The notes under the pieces: model-generated | The model's database searches: none | The model's input: the letters and a program-made list of their open reading frames with translations, nothing else | Told to the model about the DNA's origin: nothing | Program-made: the position numbers and the translations under genes | Source: an uncultured Pseudomonadota bacterium | GTDB lineage: Bacteria; Myxococcota_A; UBA796; CAJQPC01 | DNA length: 41,385 nucleotides | Direction: 5' to 3' | NCBI GenBank assembly: GCA_913060515.1 | Contig: CAJXRZ010000051.1 | Span: 1 to 41,385 of the forward strand | Part shown: piece by piece, positions 31,224-38,306 of the stretch | Numbering within the stretch: position 1 is the first letter of the stretch | Layout: each line of letters opens with the position of its first letter

Positions 31224-31982
31224 GTGTTCCAAGCGATTCGACGAGACCGTACCCAAAACCATCGGCGTCAGGCGGGGGCCGCGATGCTCTCCTTTCTGGG
31301 CCTGCTGAGCTTGGGCGGCGCGTCCCTCCTCAGCGGGGGGCAGCTCGTAGAGGTGCTGGATGTTGACCATGTGGAGCTGATGTTCACCGAGTTTGAGGAC
31401 ATGGCGCCTCCCCCACCACCCAAGGGGGTTGAAAACGGCTCAGCGCAGGAGAAGGAGCCAGAGACCGAGCCTCAAGTCGAGCCGGAGCCCGAGCCCGAGC
31501 CGGAAGTCGAACCCGAGGTCGAGCCGGAGCCAGAAGCCCAGACTGAGCCCGAGCCGGAGCCGGTCGTGGTGGATCTCACCGGTCCAGCCGGAGACCCGGA
31601 GGGCCACGAGCTGGGCGTAGAGGGGGGAGACCCCGACAAGGGCAAGCCAGGGGGCAAGCTGGGCGGTACCGGGACCTCCCTGGAGCCCGGAGGCACAGGC
31701 CTAAAGATGGTCTCGCCGAACCAGGTTCGGGCCCGCCGACAGGTCGCTCCGGTCTACCCCGCAGCAGCCAAAGAGCTCGGCTTGGAAGGCAGCTGCAGCT
31801 TGCGCTTTCAGGTAGACGCCAAGGGCAAGGTGAGCTCGGTGGACGTGGTGAGCTGCCCGACCGCCTTTCAGGACGCGGCTCTGGAAGCGGCGCACAAGTG
31901 GAGCTTCTACCCCTACAAAGACAGCTCAGGGACCAAGCATCCGGCCAGCTTTGTGCTGCGATTGGAGTTCCGCTTGGAGTAG
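31224..31982 (+). CDS. TonB-family energy transducer
   Basis: A 252-residue protein with a GTG start at 31224. A basic N-terminus (RRDRTQNHRRQ) precedes a membrane helix (about 20-40). A Pro/Glu/Val-rich spacer (about 60-115) spans the periplasm, and a Gly-rich stretch follows. The C-terminal TonB domain is recognisable: VAPVYPAAAKELGLEGSC, QVDAKGKVSSVDVV and ALEAAHKWSFYP. It would couple inner-membrane energy to outer-membrane transporters. No exbB, exbD or TonB-dependent receptor gene lies in the window. The acidic EPEPEP spacer is more negative than the Lys/Pro spacers of enteric TonB. Confidence 0.88.
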   Translation: MFQAIRRDRTQNHRRQAGAAMLSFLGLLSLGGASLLSGGQLVEVLDVDHVELMFTEFEDMAPPPPPKGVENGSAQEKEPETEPQVEPEPEPEPEVEPEVEPEPEAQTEPEPEPVVVDLTGPAGDPEGHELGVEGGDPDKGKPGGKLGGTGTSLEPGGTGLKMVSPNQVRARRQVAPVYPAAAKELGLEGSCSLRFQVDAKGKVSSVDVVSCPTAFQDAALEAAHKWSFYPYKDSSGTKHPASFVLRLEFRLE

Positions 31983-31988
31983 CGGGCC

Positions 31989-32031
31989 GCTGAAGGGACT
32001 GCGGCTCCTTGGCGCGATCTATCCCTTCAGC
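31989..32031. terminator. Inverted repeat between convergent TonB and radical SAM genes
   Basis: GCTGAAGGGA (31989-31998) and TCCCTTCAGC (32022-32031) are perfect 10-bp arms with a 23-base loop, overlapping the last codons of the radical SAM gene. It may be a bidirectional terminator; there is no T tract. Confidence 0.45.
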
Positions 32032-33241
32032 TCTGGTCGACCCAAGGCTCCTCTCGGATCTCAAAGCGGCCAAAGTCGTAGGGGTCTCCGGCGGCCTTCT
32101 CCACGCGAACGATGCTCTCGCGCTTGCCTTGCTGCTTGAGGGTGTGGGCGCGGTGGTAGCAGAAGGGGTTGTTGCCCCGCTTGCCCAGGGTGCAGTGGGT
32201 GGTGAAGCTGCAGCCCGCCATGCAGGTCTCGGCGTACTCGCAGGTCTTGCAAAAGCCCCAGAGCTCCTCGGTGGTGCGAGAGCGTACGAACTGCAGTTCG
32301 GGCGCGTTCTGCCAGATCTCATCGATGCTCAGATCCCGCACATTGCCACCCACGTAGGGCGCCGTGGGCAGGCTGGGGCACCCCTTGATGGTGCCATCGG
32401 ACTCGATGCCCAGCGTGAAGGTGCCGGCTTGACAGCCTTGCCACCAGCGTGCGTTTCCGCCGGGGTTCGAGCGCAGCAAGACCTCGTGCGGGCCGTAGTA
32501 GCCCAGGTTGTTGGAGATCAAGACGTTGAAGATCTCCGTCGGCTTCTGACCTGCGGCCTTGGCCTGCTCGGCGTAGTGAACTTGGATCTCTGCCAGGGTG
32601 TCGATGACCTGGAGCATGCGCCAGGGCCGAAGAATCCACTCGGGCCGGTCCGCTGCCCGCCCCATGGGCACGGTCATCTGGCAACGCCAGATCCGCACCC
32701 CATGTTCCTTGAGCACTGCAGCAGTCTCTTTGAGCAGGTGCGCGTTGAGCTCGTTGACCTGCGAGTTGGCCGTGATGATCAGGCCGGCCTGCCGGGCGTT
32801 GTCCAGGGCTTGCAGTGCAGCCTGCTGGGAGCCTGGTGCGTTGCGCAGGGTGTTGTGGGCATCGGCGGGCCCATCCACGCTCACGCCAATGGCCGCCATG
32901 CCGGCCGCCTTGAGTTCCTTGGCCATGGCCAAGGTGAAGCCGCGGCCTCCGGTTTGCATCGTGACCCGCACGCCGCCAGTGGCCAGGAAGCGCACCACGT
33001 CGGCCAGGTTGGGGTGCAGATAGGCCTCGCCGCCGATCAAGGTGACCTCGCGCGTGCCAAGCCGAATCAGCTGTGCAGCGGTGTCCAGGATCTCGTCGAA
33101 GGAGAGCTCATCTGGACGGGCCTGCGCTGCTCTGGACCCACAGTGGGAGCAGGCGTGGTCACAGCGGAGGGTGAGCTCCCAGACGGCGTACACCGGTGCA
33201 GGGCGGTCAGTTGGGAGGATGGTTCGGGGGGTTGGGCGCAT
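32027..33241 (-). CDS. Radical SAM/SPASM protein
   Basis: A 404-residue protein. The N-terminal radical SAM core has CDHACSHC for the SAM-binding cluster and EVTLIGGEAYLHP. The C-terminal SPASM-type region carries WWQGCQAG, KGCPSLP, FCKTCEYAETCMAGC and NNPFCYHRA for auxiliary clusters. This layout is common in peptide-modifying maturases and in a family I associate with Myxococcota. No precursor peptide gene is visible next to it. The start ATG at 33241 lacks a ribosome binding site but has TACACT six bases upstream. It follows the Nfu-like gene by 24 bases, which may supply its clusters. Confidence 0.88.
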   Translation of the reverse strand: MRPTPRTILPTDRPAPVYAVWELTLRCDHACSHCGSRAAQARPDELSFDEILDTAAQLIRLGTREVTLIGGEAYLHPNLADVVRFLATGGVRVTMQTGGRGFTLAMAKELKAAGMAAIGVSVDGPADAHNTLRNAPGSQQAALQALDNARQAGLIITANSQVNELNAHLLKETAAVLKEHGVRIWRCQMTVPMGRAADRPEWILRPWRMLQVIDTLAEIQVHYAEQAKAAGQKPTEIFNVLISNNLGYYGPHEVLLRSNPGGNARWWQGCQAGTFTLGIESDGTIKGCPSLPTAPYVGGNVRDLSIDEIWQNAPELQFVRSRTTEELWGFCKTCEYAETCMAGCSFTTHCTLGKRGNNPFCYHRAHTLKQQGKRESIVRVEKAAGDPYDFGRFEIREEPWVDQS

Positions 33242-33265
33242 GGTGGGAGTGTAGCGCCATGCTGC

Positions 33266-33892
33266 CTAATCGACCTGAATCAGCTCTCCAAAGCCCTCGA
33301 ATTCCTCGCGGAACAAGGCCTCAACACCCATCTTCATGGTCATGATGGAGCTGGGACAGGTCGAGCAAGCACCGACCAGACGCACATGAATGTCCATGCC
33401 GTCGACCTTGATCAGGCTGATGTCGCCGCCATCGGACTGCAGCGCCGGGCGAACCATGTCGTCCAGCAGCTCTTGGATGACGACGGGGTCGAGCGCGGGT
33501 CCCGCCTGAACATCGTCCGTGGGCTCAGCCAAGCCCTCCATCATCTCAACCAGCTCAGCCTTGCGCACACGCGAGGCCAGCTCGACGCCCTGGGACTCCA
33601 GCTCTGCGCGCAGCTGCTTGACGGTCCAGGCGCTGTAGTCGACGGGCTCTGCGACCACGACGGGCTCGGCGACGGCAACCGGCTCGGCGATGACCTCGGG
33701 CTCGGGCTCGGGAGCCGGCTCAGGCGCGGCCTGTACGGGCTCGGGGACCAGCACCGGCTTGGGCACCTCCGCCACCGGCACGGGCTTGGGCGCGGTGGCC
33801 TTCTTCGTGTCGTACTGGAAGGGGTAGTCCGCCTTGGGGGCGGGCGGCGCGTCGTCGCGCCCGATGATGCGCTTGATGAATGAACGAATCAC
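33266..33892 (-). CDS. Nfu-type Fe-S carrier with SAP/Rho-N-like domain
   Basis: A 208-residue protein with a GTG start at 33892, four bases after GGAGG. The C-terminal NifU-like domain contains QSDGGDISLIKVDG and the cluster-binding CSTC in VGACSTCPSS. Before it lies a helical segment (WTVKQLRAELESQGVELAS and RKAELVEMM) of SAP/Rho N-terminal type, which in other proteins binds nucleic acid. The first 85 residues are a Pro/Glu/Val spacer after a basic stretch (SFIKRIIGR). A plain Nfu protein would need only about 80 residues. It probably delivers [4Fe-4S] clusters, perhaps to the radical SAM enzyme encoded next. Confidence 0.85.
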   Translation of the reverse strand: MIRSFIKRIIGRDDAPPAPKADYPFQYDTKKATAPKPVPVAEVPKPVLVPEPVQAAPEPAPEPEPEVIAEPVAVAEPVVVAEPVDYSAWTVKQLRAELESQGVELASRVRKAELVEMMEGLAEPTDDVQAGPALDPVVIQELLDDMVRPALQSDGGDISLIKVDGMDIHVRLVGACSTCPSSIMTMKMGVEALFREEFEGFGELIQVD

Positions 33893-33910
33893 AGGGCCTC
33901 CAAGGGTGCC

Positions 33911-33951
33911 GGATGAGGCATCCCTATCTGGGCATAGGACGGCGCACCGTC
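33911..33951. other. Three back-to-back small hairpins in the Nfu leader
   Basis: GGATG/CATCC (33911-33923), CCTAT/ATAGG (33923-33938) and GACGG/CCGTC (33938-33951) follow each other with no bases between. On the minus strand they lie 19 or more bases before the Nfu start. They could be a structured 5' leader or a processing or termination region after the gene at 33981. Confidence 0.45.
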
Positions 33952-33980
33952 AAGGAGTGCAGCAAAACAGCGGGAAAGCT

Positions 33981-34910
33981 TCAGGGGGCGCCTACAAGGC
34001 GCCAAACCCGATCGTCTACCTGGGGCTCAGCTTGCGAGCCGGTGTAGGTCCCATCGATCATCATGTTCCGGTCCACGATCATCATGAAGGGGATGCTGCC
34101 GCCGTAGAGACCGTTGGCATAGAGCTCCGCTGATGCGTCGCCATCGCTCTGGTTCAGAACAGGGAACTGGATCTCGAAGCGCTCGGACCACTGCAAGAGG
34201 AACTCAGAGTCCTGGATGCCGTCGCCGTAGTCATAGTCGTCAACCATCGCGTGCAGGATGATGAATCCATACTCTCGGTAGGTCTCCCACATGTCCTGCG
34301 CCCCCTCTGCGATGGTGTGGCAAGGACCGCACCACCCGGCGCTGAAGTCCAGGACAATCACGTAGCCGTAGAACTGGTGCAGCTGAACCGGGTTGCCGAA
34401 CTGGTCGGTGAAGGTGGCGTTGGGCAGCACCTGGTCGTAGTCCCAGTCACCGATGCTCACCCCGTCAGCCTTCCAGCTGGAGTCCGGCCAGCGTCCACCC
34501 TCGTAGTCCCAGGAGAACTCATCGAGCGGATCGGAGGCAGCGTCCAGCTCCTCCCCGTCCAGAAAGCCGTCTCGATCCATGTCGGGATTCATCGGATCCA
34601 AGCCGGCATCGATCTCCACGCCATCCGAGGCCCCGTCGCCATCGGTGTCCGCCACCAGGGGATCGGTCTCGTACTCCTTGACCTCGTCCCCATCACTCAG
34701 GCCGTCTCCGTCGGTGTCCGCCACCAAGGGATCGGTGCCGTGGACGTTCTCCCCGCCGTCACGCAGTCCATCCCCGTCGGAGTCTGCGTTGTCCGGATCG
34801 GTTCCAGCCGCAGCCTCGTCCGCGTTGGAGACCCCGTCCCCATCGCTGTCCATCATAGAGGCGCAGCCAGTCAGGGCTGCAAGGGCGAGAACAAGGGCAG
34901 TGCGGGTCAT
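33981..34910 (-). CDS. Lipoprotein with DxDGDG repeats and thioredoxin fold (CGPC)
   Basis: A 309-residue protein starting at ATG 34910, six bases after AGGAG. Signal MTRTALVLALAALTGC is followed by five thrombospondin-type-3-like calcium repeats (SDGDGVSNADEAAAGTDPDN, and units with DTDGDGLSDGDE and DMDRDGFLDGEE). A linker leads to a thioredoxin-like domain with DFSAGWCGPCH and cis-Pro loop SIPFMMIVD. It probably acts as a surface or periplasmic thiol oxidoreductase held away from the membrane by a calcium-stiffened stalk. It is a tandem paralogue of the gene at 35044-35943. Confidence 0.87.
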   Translation of the reverse strand: MTRTALVLALAALTGCASMMDSDGDGVSNADEAAAGTDPDNADSDGDGLRDGGENVHGTDPLVADTDGDGLSDGDEVKEYETDPLVADTDGDGASDGVEIDAGLDPMNPDMDRDGFLDGEELDAASDPLDEFSWDYEGGRWPDSSWKADGVSIGDWDYDQVLPNATFTDQFGNPVQLHQFYGYVIVLDFSAGWCGPCHTIAEGAQDMWETYREYGFIILHAMVDDYDYGDGIQDSEFLLQWSERFEIQFPVLNQSDGDASAELYANGLYGGSIPFMMIVDRNMMIDGTYTGSQAEPQVDDRVWRLVGAP

Positions 34911-34960
34911 CGGGATCTCCTGAATCTGATGGCAGCATGACCGCCCGCAACCTCAGAGAC

Positions 34961-34998
34961 AAGAACCCCCGGAGCCCAAATGGACCCCAGGGGTTCTT
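34961..34998. terminator. Inverted repeat between the two thioredoxin lipoprotein genes
   Basis: AAGAACCCC (34961-34969) pairs with GGGGTTCTT (34990-34998). It lies 46 bases past the stop of the upstream paralogue, in its transcription direction. The T tract is poor on that strand. Confidence 0.5.
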
Positions 34999-35043
34999 CT
35001 TGACGCGATTCCTAAGGAATCACGGTCGGATTCACTGCCAGAT

Positions 35044-35943
35044 TTAGAGCTCGCCAGCTGCGTTGAGGGCTTGGTAGAAGTCGTTGCCGCTACCGGGCGC
35101 GACGATGATCTCCAAGTTCTCATCCAGCAACCACATCGTGGGCCAGCCACCGTCCAGGTACACGGACTGCATGTCCTTGCTGCCAGCCATGATTGGGATG
35201 AAGGGCGTGGGGTAGCTCTCTTCCCAGTTGTGGAGGACTTCCACGGTGGGGATGTCCCCGTAGTTGTCCTCGCCCAGGAAGGTCAACCAGCGGACCTTCT
35301 CGTTCCAAACGTTGTCGTAGACGCCTGGAAAGGAGCTGTCGTAGCTCGCGTTCCCGTAGGACAACCAGCTGGCGAAACCCTGGCATGGAGGGCACCACTC
35401 AGCCGAGTAGTCGAGCACGACGTACTGGCCCTGACCGTAGAAGTCGTACAGGTCGACCTCGTCGCCATACTGGTCCACAAACTTGCCGCGAACCAGCTTG
35501 TCGCCGACCTTGGCCTTGCCCGAGACTTCGTCGATGGTGGGCGCATCGATGCTGTCCTTGTCCGGGTTGTAGGGCCAGCCGCCCTTGTAGATCACGGACT
35601 CGGCGTCCGCTGGGTCGCTGCCCTCAGCGACTTCCCATGGGTCCAGGTAGCCGTCGCCATCGCTGTCTTCGCTCAGAGGGTCGGAGCCGTAGTCCTTGAC
35701 CTCTTCACCGTCCAGCAGGCCGTCGCCATCGGTGTCGGCAACCAGAGGATCGGTACCGCGGTTGGCCTCTCCGCCATCACGCAGGCCATCGCCGTCCGTG
35801 TCCTCGTTGTCGGGATCCGTACCCGCCAACTCCTCGTCTGCGTTGGAGACGCCGTCACCATCGCTGTCGAGCATGGATGCACAGCCCGAGAGTGCCGCAA
35901 GGCTCAAGGCAAGAGTAGAGATCGTGAGCAGAGAGGTCCGCAT
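35044..35943 (-). CDS. Lipoprotein with DxDGDG repeats and thioredoxin fold (CPPC)
   Basis: A 299-residue protein starting at ATG 35943, six bases after GAGG. Signal peptide MRTSLLTISTLALSLAALSGC is followed by four calcium-type repeats (SDGDGVSNADEELAGTDPDN, DTDGDGLRDGGE, DTDGDGLLDGEE and DSDGDGYLDPWE). The thioredoxin fold has DYSAEWCPPCQGFA and a GGWPTMWLLD loop. It aligns throughout with the gene at 33981-34910, with one repeat fewer and CPPC instead of CGPC, which would change the redox potential. The two probably arose by tandem duplication and then specialised. Confidence 0.87.
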   Translation of the reverse strand: MRTSLLTISTLALSLAALSGCASMLDSDGDGVSNADEELAGTDPDNEDTDGDGLRDGGEANRGTDPLVADTDGDGLLDGEEVKDYGSDPLSEDSDGDGYLDPWEVAEGSDPADAESVIYKGGWPYNPDKDSIDAPTIDEVSGKAKVGDKLVRGKFVDQYGDEVDLYDFYGQGQYVVLDYSAEWCPPCQGFASWLSYGNASYDSSFPGVYDNVWNEKVRWLTFLGEDNYGDIPTVEVLHNWEESYPTPFIPIMAGSKDMQSVYLDGGWPTMWLLDENLEIIVAPGSGNDFYQALNAAGEL

Positions 35944-35989
35944 GATTGTCCTCGGGGTCGTTCGGTACGCGAAAATGATGCCACTGGAT

Positions 35990-36080
35990 GGACTGGGTTG
36001 CAGGCAGCCGAGGTCAACTTCTTGTACTCGATTCCCTTACACGCTCAGAAGCTACCACCCGTGCGGGTCGAACCCAGCCC
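35990..36080. other. Inverted repeat A in the hemE upstream region
   Basis: GGACTGGGTT (35990-35999) pairs with AACCCAGCCC (36071-36080): seven contiguous pairs, one mismatch, two more pairs. It is interleaved with repeat B at 36058-36098. Confidence 0.5.
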
Positions 36081-36098
36081 TGCGAAAGACCGCACGGG
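36058..36098. promoter_or_regulatory. Inverted repeat B before hemE
   Basis: CCCGTGCGG (36058-36066) and CCGCACGGG (36090-36098) are perfect 9-bp arms with a 23-base loop, directly followed by ATATACGG, a -10-like element. It could be an operator or, as RNA, part of a regulated leader. Nothing else clear is seen in 35944-36122. Confidence 0.5.
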
Positions 36099-36122
36099 AT
36101 ATACGGCACGCCTGAGGACCTC

Positions 36123-37142
36123 ATGAACGATCTACTTCTGCGCGCCCTTCGCTCCGAGCCCGTGCCACGCCCTCCTGTCTGGTACATGCGCCAGGCTGGC
36201 CGCTACCTGCCCGAGTACCACACGGTTCGGAACTCGCTGCCGGGCTTTCTGGCGCTCTGTCGCTCCCCAAAAGACGCGGCCGAGGTCACCCTCCAACCCC
36301 TCCGTCGCTTCAAGCTCGATGCCAGCATCGTCTTCAACGACATCCTGGTTCCCCCCGCCGCAATGGGCATGGACCTAGAGTTCATCAAGGGCAAGGGTCC
36401 AGTCTTCCACGACCCCATCCGTGACCCTTCGGACATGAAGCGCCTCAAGATGCCCACGGTCGCCGGCGACATGCCCCACGTACTGGACACCATCGCCATC
36501 CTGACCGAGCAGCTCGATGTGCCGCTCTTCGGTTTCGCTGGCGCACCCTTCACCCTGGCCGCGTACATGATCGAAGGCGGCGGCTCTCGGGACTTCCTGC
36601 ACGTCAAGCGTTTCATGTGGCAGCACCCCAAGGCCTTCCAGGAGCTGCTGACGCGCCTGGCCGACATCTGCGGCATCTATCTGCAAGCCCAGATCGACGC
36701 AGGCTGCGCCGCTGTGCAGCTCTTTGACACCTGGGCTGGAGCCCTGGACCCCACAGCCTACCGACGCTTCGCACTACCAGCAGCCCGTCGGGCACTGGCA
36801 AACGTCACTGGCGCACCCCGCCTGTACTTCACCAAGGACTCCAGCTGCTTCCTGCCGTGGCTCAAGGAGACCGGCGCCGACGCCTTTGCCATTGACTGGC
36901 GCACCGACATGCTGCGTGCCCGCCACGTCCTGGGCGACACCCCGGTGATGGGCAACCTGGACCCAGGCGCCTTGCAGGGACCGCCCGAGCTGATCCGCAC
37001 CAAGGTGCGCAAGATCATCCAGCAGGCGGGCCCCACCGGACACATCTTCAACCTGGGCCACGGCGTTGGGCCGACCACCCCTATCGATGGCGTACACGCC
37101 ATGGTGGATGCCGTTCGCGAATGGGATTGGAACAAGCTCTGA
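36123..37142 (+). CDS. hemE: Uroporphyrinogen decarboxylase
   Basis: A 339-residue enzyme of haem synthesis starting at ATG 36123, five bases after GAGG. It removes four carboxyl groups from uroporphyrinogen III to give coproporphyrinogen III in the cytosol. Signature elements are WYMRQAGRYLPEY with the substrate-binding arginines, FNDILVPPAAMGM with the catalytic Asp, GFAGAPFTLAAYMIEG with the Tyr, and FNLGHGVGP with the late His. The usual FSDI is FNDI and the Ser of F[ED]SWAG is Thr, both conservative. It is monocistronic between an upstream region with inverted repeats and its own terminator. Confidence 0.96.
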   Translation: MNDLLLRALRSEPVPRPPVWYMRQAGRYLPEYHTVRNSLPGFLALCRSPKDAAEVTLQPLRRFKLDASIVFNDILVPPAAMGMDLEFIKGKGPVFHDPIRDPSDMKRLKMPTVAGDMPHVLDTIAILTEQLDVPLFGFAGAPFTLAAYMIEGGGSRDFLHVKRFMWQHPKAFQELLTRLADICGIYLQAQIDAGCAAVQLFDTWAGALDPTAYRRFALPAARRALANVTGAPRLYFTKDSSCFLPWLKETGADAFAIDWRTDMLRARHVLGDTPVMGNLDPGALQGPPELIRTKVRKIIQQAGPTGHIFNLGHGVGPTTPIDGVHAMVDAVREWDWNKL

Positions 37143-37174
37143 TTTGTAGAGTAAATCTATAGACCGACGGACGA

Positions 37175-37204
37175 GGCTCTACATATCTGTAGGGCCTTTT
37201 CTCC
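37175..37204 (+). terminator. Rho-independent terminator of hemE
   Basis: GGCTCTACA and TGTAGGGCC form a 9-bp stem with one G-T pair around TATC, followed by TTTTCTCC. It lies 33 bases past the hemE stop. Confidence 0.8.
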
Positions 37205-37247
37205 TTAACTGCCTGATATTAAACTACTTTCACCTGCGAGGCCAAAC

Positions 37248-37263
37248 TGGCACGCATCTGGCA
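37248..37263 (+). promoter_or_regulatory. Candidate sigma-54 (-24/-12) promoter
   Basis: TGGCACGCATCTGGCA matches the sigma-54 consensus TGGCACG-N4-TTGCA with one mismatch; the invariant GG and GC are ten bases apart. Transcription would start near 37274, about 20 bases before ATG 37295. Confidence 0.65.
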
Positions 37264-37294
37264 TTCAACCCTGTCATCAGCACAGGACGCCAAG

Positions 37295-38239
37295 ATGCTC
37301 TCCCTCATCGCCCTTCTCTCCGCATGTTCCGGCCCACAGCTTCAGGCGCCCATCGCAGCAGTAGACAGCACCGACGAGGTCAACCTGCGCTGCCCAGACG
37401 GCAGCCGCTTCTTCAGCCCCAGCCGCGACGTAGAGACCTGTGTTCTGGCCGACGGCACCCTGCACGGCCCTTGGCGCAGCTTCACGGAGTCCGGCGAGCT
37501 GGCCTTGGAAGGTCACTATGAGCAGGGCGAGAAGGCTGGCGCTTGGCGCGCCCTGCGCCGCGACGGCGTCAGCGAGTGGGAAGAGGAGTACGCCGCCCCC
37601 GGCGAGCTGGCCGCCCGTTGGGAGTTCAACAGCAGCGGCGTGCTGCGCTCCAGCCTGCGCTTCGAGGGTGGCAACCGCCACGGACGGGCCACCTGGTTCC
37701 ACGCAGACGGCAGCCCGCAGGAGCAGGTGCACTTCGCCAATGGCGAGCGTCACGGCTCCGAGCTGAAGTGGCGTCAGGACGGCACCCTGGCCCACGCTGG
37801 CTTCTGGTTCCACGGCGAGCGCGACGGTGAGTGGGTCTGGACCGACAGCAAGGCCTCGGTCTCCCACGAGAAGTGGGTAGCGGGCGAGCTGGTCTGGGCC
37901 GAGGGTCCCATCGCAGCGGACCTGGGCGAGCTGGACTGCCCCGAGTTCACCCACGCGGTGCGCACCGAGCTGAACACAGGGAGCCTCGAGGTCTGCCAGA
38001 CCCCAGCGGGAACCCGTCACGGACCCACCATCTCCCGCTACGCCGATGGCAGCATCCGACGCATGGGCGCCTACCGTGCAGGTCAGCCCGAGGGTGAGTG
38101 GAGCGCTTGGTGTCAGGCCGGCACACCCTCCAGCCAGGGCCAGTACCGGGACGGCGAGGCCGTGGGCACCTGGACCACGTGGGCCTGCGACGGCACCTTG
38201 ATCGAGAGCAGCCAGCGCGGTGAGTTGGCCTCGATGTGA
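37295..38239 (+). CDS. MORN-like repeat lipoprotein
   Basis: A 314-residue protein starting at ATG 37295, with AGGA seven bases upstream. Signal MLSLIALLSAC (Cys11) lacks basic residues. The mature part is built from repeats of about 22 residues in the MORN/YwqK style, each containing G-x-WxxxxxxG and often HG (LHGPWRSFTESGEL, KAGAWRALRRDG, RHGRATWFHADGSP, RDGEWVWTD, RHGPTISRYADGSI, PEGEWSAWCQAG). Cysteine pairs suggest disulphides. The upstream sigma-54 promoter implies that expression depends on an enhancer-binding protein. The function is unknown. Confidence 0.85.
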   Translation: MLSLIALLSACSGPQLQAPIAAVDSTDEVNLRCPDGSRFFSPSRDVETCVLADGTLHGPWRSFTESGELALEGHYEQGEKAGAWRALRRDGVSEWEEEYAAPGELAARWEFNSSGVLRSSLRFEGGNRHGRATWFHADGSPQEQVHFANGERHGSELKWRQDGTLAHAGFWFHGERDGEWVWTDSKASVSHEKWVAGELVWAEGPIAADLGELDCPEFTHAVRTELNTGSLEVCQTPAGTRHGPTISRYADGSIRRMGAYRAGQPEGEWSAWCQAGTPSSQGQYRDGEAVGTWTTWACDGTLIESSQRGELASM

Positions 38240-38246
38240 CGCCGAT

Positions 38247-38306
38247 CCATTGGAGGGCCCCGAGCGCCATGTCAGCATAGGCGCACAGAACTGGAGCCCT
38301 CCATGG
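38247..38306 (+). other. Inverted repeat covering the start codon at 38303
   Basis: TGGAGGGC (38251-38258) pairs with GCCCTCCA (38296-38303), extended by CCA/TGG after a one-base bulge. The 3' arm includes the ATG region, so the fold could hinder translation. The loop is 37 bases. Confidence 0.35.

Noticed and set aside
31440-31570. GAGCCx repeats as a microsatellite
   Set aside because: They encode the Glu-Pro spacer expected in TonB-family proteins; the units are imperfect.
35944-36122. A cobalamin riboswitch or a degenerate tRNA before hemE
   Set aside because: GCCACTGG and GGGTCGAACCC recall parts of these, but the B12-box and its partner elements are absent, and no acceptor, D and anticodon arms can be assembled.
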